Origin: AC-37 sp036389295
Lineage (GTDB): Bacteria > Actinomycetota > Thermoleophilia > Solirubrobacterales > Thermoleophilaceae
Assembly: GCA_036389295.1 (NCBI GenBank)
Contig: DASVQB010000004.1
Span: 23,869-87,868 of the forward strand
Direction of reading: 5' to 3'
DNA length: 64,000 nt
Under the pieces are notes generated by a model. It was not told where the DNA came from. It ran no database searches and saw only the letters and a list, made by a program, of their open reading frames with translations. The first letter of the stretch is position 1; each line of letters begins with the position of its first letter. A program made the translations under genes and the position numbers. Below, piece by piece: positions 23,732 to 32,582 of the stretch.

Positions 23732-25237
23732 TTACGGGAGGCGCACGCGCTCGACCTCGGCCCATGCCGCCTCGATGACCTCGTCGAGGGGGCGGCGGGC
23801 GTCGATCGCGACGAACCGGCGGTCGCCGGCCGCCTCCCGGTCGCGGGCGACGTCCTCGTAGAGCCGCTCCATGTCGGCGAGGACGCGCTCGTCCTGGTCG
23901 CCGGGCTTGCGGCGCGTCGCCGTGTCGGCGTCGAGCCGCAGCAGGAGGGCCAGGTCCGGTCGCGGGGCGGCGAGGCGGAGGAGGCGCTCCGCCAGCCGGT
24001 GGCGGCCGTAGCGGAGCCGGAGGTCGACCAGCGAGTCGGTCGCCCAGCGGTCGCAGACCACGGCCCGGCCGCCGCGCCTCGCCCGTGCGGTGCGCCGGAA
24101 CGTGCGCGCGTTGACCGCGGCGACGACGACGACCCAGGCGCGCGCGCTCGCGCCGCCGCGCGCACGCGTCTGCGGCGCGGCCTCCCCGCGCTCGCCCGCC
24201 GCGTCGGTTCGCGCGAGCCCGCCCGCCGCGGCCGTTCGCGCGTGCTCGGCCACGCGCTCGGCGTCCGCCGTCTCGTCCGAGCCTCCTTCGGGTCGCGCGG
24301 AGGCCGCCTCGGGCGGCCGCGCCCGCTCGCCGGCCGCCAGGGGGTCCGCCACCGTGCCGCGAGGTCGCAGGACCCGCTTCACGGGAGTCGCGATCCGGTC
24401 GAGCGTGCGGGTCTCGCCGGCCAGGCGCCCCCACGCGGTCGTGGCGGGCGCTCCCGCGGCCTCCAGGCGGCCGGCCAGGGCGTGGGCGACCGTCGACTTG
24501 CCGGCTCCGTCCATGCCGCTGAGGGCGATCAGGAGGCCGCGCGCGCGTAGCGGGCCGCGCGCCCTCGGGGCAGGCGCCCCGCTCGCCCCCCACCGGGCCG
24601 GCGCCCCGCTCGCCCCGAGCCTCCCGGCCGCGCGGGTCCGCAGCGCGGCGCGGCCCGCCCGCGAGCGGAGCGCGACCGCGGCCGCCCGGCCGTAGGGGAG
24701 CCGGCCCCGGCGGGCGGCCGCCGACAGCCCCGCGGGATCGCCCACCAGCCGCGCGAGGGCCGGCTCGCCGAGCGAGGCCGCGAGGGCGTCGAGCCGCTCG
24801 CGCGCGCCGGGCACGCCGATCAGCGCCCGGACCTTCGGCACGACCTTCTCGAGCGGCCGGCCGAGGACCGCGTCCGCCGCGAGCATCAGCAGCCGGTCCT
24901 CGGCCGAGAAGACGGGCGGCAGGCCCTCGCCGCGCTCCAGCCGCGACAGCGCTCCCGCGAGCGGCGGGTATCGGTCCGGCCACGCCGACGCGGGCATCGG
25001 GTCGATCCGGACCGCGTCCTTCGCGCCGGGATCCACCCACAGGGTCCCGCCCGCCCCGTCCGGGCGCGGCTCGAGCCCGGACCTCGCCAAGAGGCGCGGA
25101 AGCTCGATCGCGGCCTCGGCGAGCACGACCAGGTCGACGTCCGACCCGCTCAGCTCGAAGCCGCGCAGCAGCACCACCCCGTCGCCGAGCGACCTGTGCA
25201 CCTCCGCCAGCACGGAGCGGGTACGGGGTCCGTCCAC
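23732..25237 (-). CDS. Fusion: nucleotidyltransferase-like domain plus thymidylate-kinase-like P-loop domain
   Basis: 501 residues. Residues ~1-150 resemble a nucleotidyltransferase-like fold (VVLLRGFELSGSDVDLVVLA, with a DVD acidic pair). After a basic Ala/Arg linker, residues ~265-500 form a P-loop kinase related to thymidylate kinase: LIALSGMDGAGKSTVAHAL (Walker A), AVVCDRWATDSLVDL (DR motif), and RKPGDQDERV. A ~65-residue low-complexity insert interrupts the kinase half. GTG at 25237 is eight nt after TACGGT on this strand. Such fusions occur in polysaccharide loci and may phosphorylate a sugar or lipid rather than dTMP. Function is inferred only at fold level. Confidence 0.65.
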   Translation of the reverse strand: MDGPRTRSVLAEVHRSLGDGVVLLRGFELSGSDVDLVVLAEAAIELPRLLARSGLEPRPDGAGGTLWVDPGAKDAVRIDPMPASAWPDRYPPLAGALSRLERGEGLPPVFSAEDRLLMLAADAVLGRPLEKVVPKVRALIGVPGARERLDALAASLGEPALARLVGDPAGLSAAARRGRLPYGRAAAVALRSRAGRAALRTRAAGRLGASGAPARWGASGAPAPRARGPLRARGLLIALSGMDGAGKSTVAHALAGRLEAAGAPATTAWGRLAGETRTLDRIATPVKRVLRPRGTVADPLAAGERARPPEAASARPEGGSDETADAERVAEHARTAAAGGLARTDAAGERGEAAPQTRARGGASARAWVVVVAAVNARTFRRTARARRGGRAVVCDRWATDSLVDLRLRYGRHRLAERLLRLAAPRPDLALLLRLDADTATRRKPGDQDERVLADMERLYEDVARDREAAGDRRFVAIDARRPLDEVIEAAWAEVERVRLP

Positions 25238-25245
25238 CGCCGGGC

Positions 25246-25255
25246 ACCGTATTGT
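25246..25255. promoter_or_regulatory. Overlapping divergent -10 elements
   Basis: The ten bases ACCGTATTGT contain TACGGT on the minus strand (25251-25246) and TATTGT on the plus strand (25250-25255), sharing two bases. They sit eight nt before the GTG at 25237 and nine nt before the TTG at 25265 respectively. The whole intergenic space is only 27 nt. Confidence 0.55.
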
Positions 25256-25264
25256 CCTGGCACG

Positions 25265-26386
25265 TTGGACGCACTCGTCACGGATGTGCACGCACGGGGC
25301 GCGCTGGCTGGACTCAGGGGGCTCGGGGAGGCCGGGCTGCGAGCAGGGGCCGTCGCGCCGTGTCGCACGGGCGCGGGGCTGTGGTCGCGGCACGCGCAGG
25401 TTCGCGTGCGCGCACCGGACTCGGTCGCCGACCCGAGGGCGTTCGCGGCGAGGATCGTCGAGCTGGTGGCCGAGCACCGCCCGCGCGTCGTCTACCCGGG
25501 CCAGGAGGAGGCGCTGGAGGCGCTGCTGGCCGCGCGGGACGCCCTGCCGGACCCCGGGGTGCTTCCGTACCCCGACAACGACATCGTCCAGCGCGTGCGG
25601 AGCAAGTCCGACCTGCCCGAGCTGGCGAGCGGCTTCGGGCTCGCGGTCCCGGCCTCGCTCGCCGAGGCGACGGTCGGCGAGATCGTCGACTCCGCGCCGC
25701 GCGCGCCGTTCGTGGTCAAGCCGGTGCGGTCGGGCGGCGCCATGCCGTCGTCCCTCGTCGTCGACGACGGGGACGACCTCGCCGCGCTCGGCCGGGCCGT
25801 CCCGCGCGAGCAGCGCGTGGTCCTCCAGGAGCGGCTCGCCGGGCCGCTCGTCTCGCTGGCGCTCGTGGTCGCGCCGCGCGGTCGCGTCGTCGCGCGGTTC
25901 CAGCAGGTCGCCCGGCGGATCTGGCCGCCGAAGGCGGGCGTGAGCAGCCTCGCGGTCAGCGTCGCCCCGAACGACGAGCTCGTGGCGAGGTCCGCCGCGA
26001 TGCTCGCCGACTGCGGCTTCTGGGGGTTCGTTCAGCTCCAGTTCATCGACGCGGCCTCGGGCCCGCGCCTGATCGACCTGAACCCGCGCTTCTACGGCTC
26101 GCTGCCGCTCGCGCTCGCGTGCGGCGCGAACCTGCCGGCGGCCTGGCACGCCGTGGCCGTCGGGGGCGACCTCCCGGCCCCCGCGCCCTACCGGGTCGGG
26201 GTCACCTTCCGCTGGCTCGAGGCCGACCTGCTGGCGGCCCTGCACCGGGAGCCGGGCGTGCTGATGCACCGCGCGCCGAGCCCGAGGGTCGGCGCGATCT
26301 GGAACCGCCGCGACCCCCTCCCCGCCCTCGCGTTCGCCTACACGGCGATCGAGGAGCGGGTGCGCAAGCGGCTGCCGGGCCTCTAG
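25265..26386 (+). CDS. ATP-grasp ligase-like protein of the polysaccharide locus
   Basis: 373 residues with an ATP-grasp layout. VYPGQEEALEALLA lies in the pre-ATP-grasp part, APFVVKPVRSGGAMPSSLV is the nucleotide-binding beta-strand with lysine, and PRLIDLNPRFYGSLPLA carries the metal-binding Asp/Asn. These are shared with carbamoyl-phosphate-synthase-like carboxylate-amine ligases. It would join a carboxylate to an amine or other nucleophile at ATP cost; substrates are unknown. The TTG start rests on TATTGT nine nt upstream. A second ATP-grasp protein lies at 32582-33778. It ends six bases from the converging flippase gene. Confidence 0.75.
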   Translation: MDALVTDVHARGALAGLRGLGEAGLRAGAVAPCRTGAGLWSRHAQVRVRAPDSVADPRAFAARIVELVAEHRPRVVYPGQEEALEALLAARDALPDPGVLPYPDNDIVQRVRSKSDLPELASGFGLAVPASLAEATVGEIVDSAPRAPFVVKPVRSGGAMPSSLVVDDGDDLAALGRAVPREQRVVLQERLAGPLVSLALVVAPRGRVVARFQQVARRIWPPKAGVSSLAVSVAPNDELVARSAAMLADCGFWGFVQLQFIDAASGPRLIDLNPRFYGSLPLALACGANLPAAWHAVAVGGDLPAPAPYRVGVTFRWLEADLLAALHREPGVLMHRAPSPRVGAIWNRRDPLPALAFAYTAIEERVRKRLPGL

Positions 26387-26392
26387 CCGCGC

Positions 26393-27934
26393 TCACGCGG
26401 CCGCGCGCCGACCCGGCGCGCGCCGCCGCGCGAGGTCGACGACGAAGCGGAGGTCGCCCGGGTCCACCACCCGGTCCACGGCCGCGTAGACGGCGAGGTA
26501 CACGGCGACCCCGACGGCCGCCGCCACCGGCCACGCCCCGCCGAGCAGGAGCAGCGGCACCGCCATGGCCGCCCCCGCCGCGGTCGGCGCCGCGAGCATC
26601 GAGACCCAGTCGACACGGCCCACGTCGAGCAGCGCGAGCCGGAACGCGATCGCCGCGTACACGACCATCGAGGCGAGCATCGCGAGCGCGGCGCCGACGT
26701 CGTCGAGCGGCGGCACCAGCGCGAAGTTCAGGCCGATGTTCACGGCCGCCGCGACGGCGACCGTCACGATCATCCGCCGCGGATGCTCGCGCGACAGCAC
26801 CAGGACGCTGGACAGGACCATCACGCCGAACAGCACGACGACCGGCGCGAGCAGCCGCAGCGGGTCGGCCGCCGCCTCGAACTCGGCGCCGAAGAACAGC
26901 CGGCAGATCGGCTCCGCCAGCAGCCCGAGCGCGACCGCGATCGGCACGAGCAGCGCGAGGCACAGCTTCTGCGAGCGCTGGAACACCGAGGCGAGCGTCG
27001 GCGTCGTGTCCGGTCCCAGGTAGGTGTACATCGCGGTGAAGGCGCCGGTGAGCGCGACCACGATGAAGGTGGTCGAGTCGAGCAGTCGGTACGCCGACCC
27101 GTAGCGGCCGACCACGGCGTCGGTCGCGAGCGCGGCCAGGATCATCACGTCGGCGCGCGCGAGCACGAGCCCGAACAGGTCCTGCGTCGTGAACGGGAGC
27201 GAGCGCCTGCGCAGCTCGAGCCGCGGGGCCGGCGGCAGCGTCGCGCGCGGGCGCCCCACCCGGCGGACGAGCAGCCACGCCGACATGCCGACGCGGACCG
27301 CCGCGCCGACCGACCAGGCGGCCGCGACCTCCACCACGCCGTAGCCCGCGAGCAGCAGGGCGATGCCGGCCGCCGCGGCCACGAGCCGCTGCGCGACGAT
27401 CGTCGCGGCCACGAGCTCCCCGCGCTCGAACGCGTTGAACACGTTCATGAACGTCCGGGCGAGGGTGTCGAGGAACAGGCCCACGGTGAGGATCGCCACG
27501 GCCTGCCGGGTCTCGCTCGAGAGGTCGAGGACGTTGACGAGCACCACGGAGGCCGCGACGATCGGTATCCCGCGCCAGAGCTTCAGGTAGACCGCGTTCG
27601 CGAACAGCTCGTCGAGCCGCCCGCGGTCGGCGGCGATCGCCCGCAGCAGGTACTGGTCGATGCCGAGCCCGACCGGCGTCATCGCGATCTCGCCCCACGC
27701 GAGCGCGAACACGAACACGCCGAAGCGGGCGTCGCCGACCTCGCGCGCCAGGATCGCGAGGAGCGCGAGCGAAGCGACCTTCCCGAGGATCTCGCCGCCC
27801 GCGCGGACGACGGTGTTCCGCGCCGCGCGCTCGCCGGCCTCGCGCGCCGCGCCGCCGCCGCCGCCCTCGCGGGCGGCGTCGCCGTCGCCCTCACGGGCCG
27901 CGCCGTCCGCCGGCGGTGTCCGAGGCTCGGCCAC
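26393..27934 (-). CDS. Wzx-type polysaccharide flippase (copy 1)
   Basis: 513 residues with about fourteen hydrophobic segments in the MOP/Wzx pattern. An acidic/Gly/Ala N-terminal tail (~1-32) precedes NTVVRAGGEILGKVASLALL, the first helix. Family-typical blocks include GIDQYLLRAIA, GRYGSAYRLLDST and AEPICRLFFGAEF. It flips undecaprenyl-linked oligosaccharides across the membrane. The GTG start lies 14 nt after the upstream glycosyltransferase stop, making it the last gene of a four-gene operon. It is clearly paralogous to copy 2 at 29034-30524. Confidence 0.85.
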   Translation of the reverse strand: MAEPRTPPADGAAREGDGDAAREGGGGGAAREAGERAARNTVVRAGGEILGKVASLALLAILAREVGDARFGVFVFALAWGEIAMTPVGLGIDQYLLRAIAADRGRLDELFANAVYLKLWRGIPIVAASVVLVNVLDLSSETRQAVAILTVGLFLDTLARTFMNVFNAFERGELVAATIVAQRLVAAAAGIALLLAGYGVVEVAAAWSVGAAVRVGMSAWLLVRRVGRPRATLPPAPRLELRRRSLPFTTQDLFGLVLARADVMILAALATDAVVGRYGSAYRLLDSTTFIVVALTGAFTAMYTYLGPDTTPTLASVFQRSQKLCLALLVPIAVALGLLAEPICRLFFGAEFEAAADPLRLLAPVVVLFGVMVLSSVLVLSREHPRRMIVTVAVAAAVNIGLNFALVPPLDDVGAALAMLASMVVYAAIAFRLALLDVGRVDWVSMLAAPTAAGAAMAVPLLLLGGAWPVAAAVGVAVYLAVYAAVDRVVDPGDLRFVVDLARRRAPGRRAAA

Positions 27935-27948
27935 GTCGCGGGCCGACC

Positions 27949-29037
27949 CTACCCCCGGGCCGAGGCGAGCAGTTCGAAGAGGCGCTTCGACGCCGTCTCG
28001 GGCGCGAAGCTCGCCCGCGCGAACTCCATCCCGGCGCGGCCGGTCGCGGCGGCCAGCTCGGGGTCGCGCAGGTACGGAGCGATGGCGCGCGCCAGGAGCT
28101 CGGGGTCGGCCTCGTCGACCAGCGTCCCGGTGCGGCCGTCGAGCACGCCCTCGGCGGTGCCGCCGGCGCGCGTCGCGACCACCGGCACGCCGGCCCAGCT
28201 CGCCTCGAGCATCGCGCCGCTCAGGCCCTCGAGGCCGAACCCCTCCTCGTCGCGGTAGGTCGCGTTGACGAACACGGTGAGCCGCGGGAGGACGTCGACC
28301 GGCCTCACGAAGCCCGGCATCTCGACCCGCTCGCCCAGGCCGGTCTCGTGGGCGAGCGCGCGCAGCCGGTCGGGGTAGTCGGGGTACTGCGGCTCGGGGG
28401 TGCCGGCGAGCACCACGCGGAGCGACGGGAACTCCGGCGCGAGCAGGGCCGCGGCCCGCACGATCCGGTCCTGGCCCTTGTAAGGGACGAGCCGGGCCAG
28501 CGTGCCGATCGCGGGCTCTCCGCCGGCCGGCTCCGCGCGCAGGTCGCGCGGCAGCGCCAGCGGCGGCCCGACCACGCCGAGGTGGCGCACGCCCCGCATC
28601 GGCCCGAGCGCCACCGCCACCGCGTCGCTCACCGTTATCACCCCGTCGACGGCCGCCGCCAGCGGCACCGGCAGGACGCTGTCCCACGAGAAGTCGACCT
28701 TGTGCCACACGATCGGCACCCCCTCCGCCCGCGCGCCCGCGACCGAGAGCAGGGCCGCCTTCTGGCCCACCGCCCACACCACGTCCGGCCGGCGCGAGCG
28801 GAGCAGCCGCCGCAGCCCGCGCGAGAAGCGGACCGGCTCGCGCGGCCCCGGCCGCCCCTCGTACCCGCTCGCCGCCCAGGTCGGCACCCCGAGGTCGTCG
28901 AGCCGCTCGGCCAGCGGGCCGGGGCTCACGAGCAGCGCCTCGACGTCGAACCCCGGCGGCCGGTGCTCGACGAACGTGGCGGTGGCCAGCTCGGCGCCGC
29001 CGAGGCCGCCGTACGAGGAGACGACCAGGACCCTCAC
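27949..29037 (-). CDS. Glycosyltransferase, GT4-like
   Basis: 362 residues of GT-B type. VLVVSSYGGLGGAELATATF opens the acceptor domain (GGAE motif common in GT4), IGTLARLVPYKGQDRIVRAA begins the donor domain, and the EX7E region is EGLSGAMLEASWAGVPVVAT. It sits between the two flippase genes: its GTG overlaps the copy-2 stop (GTGA) and 14 nt separate it from copy 1. It probably adds a sugar to the unit handled by one of these flippases. Confidence 0.85.
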   Translation of the reverse strand: MRVLVVSSYGGLGGAELATATFVEHRPPGFDVEALLVSPGPLAERLDDLGVPTWAASGYEGRPGPREPVRFSRGLRRLLRSRRPDVVWAVGQKAALLSVAGARAEGVPIVWHKVDFSWDSVLPVPLAAAVDGVITVSDAVAVALGPMRGVRHLGVVGPPLALPRDLRAEPAGGEPAIGTLARLVPYKGQDRIVRAAALLAPEFPSLRVVLAGTPEPQYPDYPDRLRALAHETGLGERVEMPGFVRPVDVLPRLTVFVNATYRDEEGFGLEGLSGAMLEASWAGVPVVATRAGGTAEGVLDGRTGTLVDEADPELLARAIAPYLRDPELAAATGRAGMEFARASFAPETASKRLFELLASARG

Positions 29038-30524
29038 GGCGCCGCCGCCCCGACCATGCCGCGCACGCGGCCGGCGAGCCGCCGCGCGAGCCCGGCGATG
29101 AACGCCAGGTCGACCGGGCTGATCAGCCGCTCGAACGCCAGGTACGCCGCCACGTAGACCGCTCCGCCGGCGGCGAGGGCGGGGACGAGCGACGGGGCGA
29201 GCAGCAGCACGGGCGCCACCATGACGGCTCCGGCGAGCAGCGGCGGGCCGGTCATGCGGAGCCAGTGGATCGGCCGCACGGTGTACGCGGCCAGGACCAG
29301 GGCCACGACCACGAACCCGGTCTCGGTGACCAGCATCGCCGCGGCGGACCCGCTCTCGACCCAGCGCGGGATCAGCACCACGTTCAGCACCACGTTGAAG
29401 GCCACCATCGGGACCGTCGCCAGCACCATCGTCCGCGGGTTCCGCCGCGAGACGACGAGCGTCGAGCACAGGTTCACGATGGCCACGCCGACCGCGACGG
29501 GGGCGAGCAGCCGGAGCGCCGGCGCCGCGTCGGCGAAGTCCGGCCCGAACAGCAGCCTGCACAGCGGCTCCGCGAGCAGGGCGAAGGCGATCGCGCACGG
29601 CACGAGCAGGGCGAGCGCCAGCTTGATCGAGCGCTGGAACAGCGACTGGATCGTCGGCGTCGTGTCGCTGCCGAGGTACGCGTACATCGGGGCGAACGCG
29701 GTGTTGAGCGAGAACGTGATGAACAGGGTCGAGTCGATCAGCCGGTACGCCGCGCCGTAGCGGCCGACGGCGGCGCTCGTGGCCATCAGCGACAGGATGA
29801 TCGCGTCGAGGCGGAACAGCAGGACGGTGAACACGTCCTCGATCGCGAACGGGGCGCTCGCGCCGGCCAGGCGGCGCCAGGTGCGGCGCGCGATCGACAT
29901 CCGCGGGCGCGGGATCCCGCTGCGGCGCCAGATCCAGACGGAGATCAGCAGCGAGGCGAGCGACCCGGCGGCGTACGTGGCGGCCACGCCGACCACGCCG
30001 AGCCCGAGGCCGAGCGCGGCGATGCCGAGCGCCGCCGCGGTCACGCGCTGGAGCAGGACCGGCCCGGCCACGAGCTCCACCCGCTCGTACGCGTTGAAGA
30101 CCGTGTGGACCGGCTGCGCGAGGATGTCGAGCAGGAACCCGACCGAGAGGACGTAGACGGTCGCGCGGGTCGTCCCCCCGTAGCCGAGCAGCGAGACCGC
30201 GGCGAAGGCCGCGACCAGGACCGGCACGGCAATGGCGCTCCGCAGCGCCACGAGGTTCCAGAACAGCGAGTCCGCCCGGTTGCGCTCGCGCGAGACCTCG
30301 CGCAGGAGGTAGCGGTCGTAGCCGAAGTCGATCGGCACGAGCGCGACCTGGAGGAACGCCGTGGCGAACACGAACACGCCGAGGCCGGACTGGCCCTCGC
30401 TGCGGGCGAGGATCGTGAACAGGGCGAGCGACGCGAGCTTGCCGACCACCTCGGCCGCGGCCCGCACGCCGGTGTTCTTCAGCGCGCGCTCGCCGGCCTC
30501 GCGCGCGCCCTCCCGCTCGCTCAT
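29034..30524 (-). CDS. Wzx-type polysaccharide flippase (copy 2)
   Basis: 496 residues, ~14 hydrophobic segments. It shares with copy 1 the start pattern REAGERALKNTGVRAAAEVV, the block GRYGAAYRLIDSTLFI and AEPLCRLLFGPDF, so the two arose by duplication. It flips lipid-linked oligosaccharide from the cytoplasmic to the outer face. Its ATG overlaps the deacetylase stop by 4 nt and its stop overlaps the next glycosyltransferase start, placing it firmly in one operon. Two flippases imply two substrates or a heteromer; the sequence does not decide. Confidence 0.85.
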   Translation of the reverse strand: MSEREGAREAGERALKNTGVRAAAEVVGKLASLALFTILARSEGQSGLGVFVFATAFLQVALVPIDFGYDRYLLREVSRERNRADSLFWNLVALRSAIAVPVLVAAFAAVSLLGYGGTTRATVYVLSVGFLLDILAQPVHTVFNAYERVELVAGPVLLQRVTAAALGIAALGLGLGVVGVAATYAAGSLASLLISVWIWRRSGIPRPRMSIARRTWRRLAGASAPFAIEDVFTVLLFRLDAIILSLMATSAAVGRYGAAYRLIDSTLFITFSLNTAFAPMYAYLGSDTTPTIQSLFQRSIKLALALLVPCAIAFALLAEPLCRLLFGPDFADAAPALRLLAPVAVGVAIVNLCSTLVVSRRNPRTMVLATVPMVAFNVVLNVVLIPRWVESGSAAAMLVTETGFVVVALVLAAYTVRPIHWLRMTGPPLLAGAVMVAPVLLLAPSLVPALAAGGAVYVAAYLAFERLISPVDLAFIAGLARRLAGRVRGMVGAAAP

Positions 30525-31351
30525 CGGCCGCCCGCGCGCTCGCGGGCGGCCCGGACCCCGCGGCGCAGCCCGCGCGTTCCGGCCCGCAGCGCCCTCCCCG
30601 GGACGCTGTCGAACAGCGGCTGGTACGCGTCGGCGAGCTTGAGCAGGAAGCTCGCCTCGCCGTCCTTCGCCGTGATCAGCGCGCGCTTCATCGTGTGGCG
30701 CTCCCAGCTGCCGCGGCCCTGGCAGGTGACGGCCGCCTCGAAGCCGGCGTCCCGCGCGGCGGCCACCGCGGCGGGGCCGTAGTGGCAGAACGGATAGGCG
30801 AACGTCCGGACGGGCCGGCCGGCGATCCGCTCGACCTCGTCGCGGCTCTCGACCATCTCGCGCAGGCAGTCGTCGTAGCCGAGCGTCGACAGGTCGGGGT
30901 GGGAGACCGTGTGGGCGCCGAGCTCGTGCCCGGCGGCGGCCATCTCGCGCAGCTCGTCCTCGGTCATCCCGCGCGCGGTCCCCTCGGGCATCCACGGTAT
31001 CGGGCTCCCGATCAGGCCCGTGGTCACGTACACGGTCGCGGGCGCCCCGTACTCGGCGAGCATCGGCATCACCACGGATCGGTTGTCGTCCCAGCCGTCG
31101 TCGAAGCTGAGGGCCGCCAGGCCCGGCGGGGGCTCGCCGCCGCCGGCGCGCTCGGCGAGCTCGGCCACCGTCACCAGCTCGAACCCGGCCTCCAGCAGCA
31201 GCTCGACCTGCGCCCGGAAGCGCTCCGGCCTCACCCGCTGGAAGGTGGGGTCCTCGCTCAGCGAGGCGGGCGCGACGCCGTGGTAGCAGAGGATCGCCGA
31301 GCGCCGGCGGCACAGCTCGCGCGCGGTGCGCGTCCAGGGGGCTGCGGGCAT
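30521..31351 (-). CDS. Polysaccharide deacetylase (NodB/CE4 family)
   Basis: 276 residues. CE4 motifs are ALSFDDGWDDN (catalytic base and metal Asp), GAHTVSHPDLS (metal histidines) and FAYPFCHYG. It removes N-acetyl groups from amino sugars in a glycan such as the locus polymer or peptidoglycan. No clear signal peptide is seen, so it may act in the cytoplasm or be anchored by a partner. The ATG is placed nine nt after CATACT on this strand. It is the first gene of the operon that continues with flippase, glycosyltransferase and flippase. Confidence 0.85.
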   Translation of the reverse strand: MPAAPWTRTARELCRRRSAILCYHGVAPASLSEDPTFQRVRPERFRAQVELLLEAGFELVTVAELAERAGGGEPPPGLAALSFDDGWDDNRSVVMPMLAEYGAPATVYVTTGLIGSPIPWMPEGTARGMTEDELREMAAAGHELGAHTVSHPDLSTLGYDDCLREMVESRDEVERIAGRPVRTFAYPFCHYGPAAVAAARDAGFEAAVTCQGRGSWERHTMKRALITAKDGEASFLLKLADAYQPLFDSVPGRALRAGTRGLRRGVRAARERAGGR

Positions 31352-31439
31352 GACGCGAGCAGTATGGAGAAGGGCGCGGAGGCCTCCGCGGGCGATCCGC
31401 GGAGGCGTCCCGGGAGGCGACCCTCTACCGTGCGCGGCG

Positions 31440-32582
31440 ATGGCTCCGAGGACCGAGGTGCTCAGCTCGCTCGAGGCGCTCGAGCCCCACCGCGCGGGCT
31501 GGGACGAGCTCGTGGTGGCCAACCGGCGCCCCTACAGCGCCCCCGCCTGGACCCTGTCCTGGTGGCGGCACGCGGCCCCGGAGGGGGCGCTGCTGCGCGT
31601 GGTCGTGGCGCTCGACGACGAGGGCGTCGCGGGGGTCGCGCCGTTCTACGCCGAGCGCCGCCGCGGGCTGTGGACCTACCGCCCGCTCGCGGGCGTCAAC
31701 ACCGCCCGGATCGAGCCGCTGGCGCGCCCCGGGTCCGAGGGGGAGGCGGCGCGCGCGCTCGCCGCCGCGCTCGCGGGCGCCGACCCGGCCCCCGACGTGA
31801 TCCGGTTCGAGGGCGTGCCGGACGACTCGCCGTGGCCCGGCCTGCTGCGGTCGGAGTGGCCGAGGGGGCGCCCGTGGCTCCACGTCGAGCGGCCGATCAA
31901 GGCGCCCGCGGTCACGCTCGACGCCCCGAGCTTCGACGACTGGATGAAGTCGAAGAGCTCCAACTTCCGCCAGCAGATGCGGCGGTCGCGGCGGGCGCTC
32001 GAGAAGGCCGGGGCCGTGTTCCGGATGGCGACCGAGCCGGACGAGCTCGAGCGCGACGTCGAGTCGTTCAAGCGGCTCCACCTGTCGCGCTGGGAGTGGC
32101 GCGGCGGCTCGCACGCGATCTCGGACGGCGTCGACCGGATGCTGGTCGACGCCGGCCGTGAGCTGGCGCCGGAGGGCCGCTTCCTGCTCCAGTCGATCGA
32201 CGTCGACGGCCAGACGATCGCGTCGCACCTCTACGTGACCGCCGGCGGCGAGACCACGTTCTGGCTCGGAGGGTTCGACGAGGCCTACGCCTCCCAGCGG
32301 CCGTCGCTCGTGGCGCTCGTGGACGCCGTGGCGGTCAGCTTCGAGCGCGGCGAGTCGCGGTTCGACCTCGGGCCGGGGGACCAGCCGTACAAGTACCGCC
32401 TCGCCGACGCCGAGGAGCGGCTGATCTGGGGCACGCTGGTGCTGCCCGGCGCGCGCTACGCGCTGCGGCGGGCGCTCTTCCTGCCGCAGCAGGCCCGGTG
32501 GGCGATCTCCCACCGGCTCAGCGACGAACAGCGGGAGAGGCTGAAGAAGCTCGGCCGGCGGGCCCTCCGCCGGGAAGGCTGA
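31440..32582 (+). CDS. GNAT-fold acyltransferase, CelD/FemAB-like
   Basis: 380 residues. The C-terminal half has the duplicated GNAT pattern of CelD/BcsL-like proteins: SSNFRQQMRRSRRALEKAG, VESFKRLHLSRWEWRGGS, ASHLYVTAGGETTFWLGGFD and RFDLGPGDQPYKYRLAD. These enzymes transfer acyl or aminoacyl groups onto sugars or peptides during exopolysaccharide synthesis. TACCGT (31426-31431) lies eight nt before the ATG. Its stop overlaps the next ATG (TGATG), coupling it to the second ATP-grasp protein. Confidence 0.8.
   Translation: MAPRTEVLSSLEALEPHRAGWDELVVANRRPYSAPAWTLSWWRHAAPEGALLRVVVALDDEGVAGVAPFYAERRRGLWTYRPLAGVNTARIEPLARPGSEGEAARALAAALAGADPAPDVIRFEGVPDDSPWPGLLRSEWPRGRPWLHVERPIKAPAVTLDAPSFDDWMKSKSSNFRQQMRRSRRALEKAGAVFRMATEPDELERDVESFKRLHLSRWEWRGGSHAISDGVDRMLVDAGRELAPEGRFLLQSIDVDGQTIASHLYVTAGGETTFWLGGFDEAYASQRPSLVALVDAVAVSFERGESRFDLGPGDQPYKYRLADAEERLIWGTLVLPGARYALRRALFLPQQARWAISHRLSDEQRERLKKLGRRALRREG

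Noticed and set aside
24180..24400. Frameshift or insertion breaking the kinase half of the fusion protein
   Set aside because: The frame stays open and the kinase motifs on both sides are in phase; it is a low-complexity insert.
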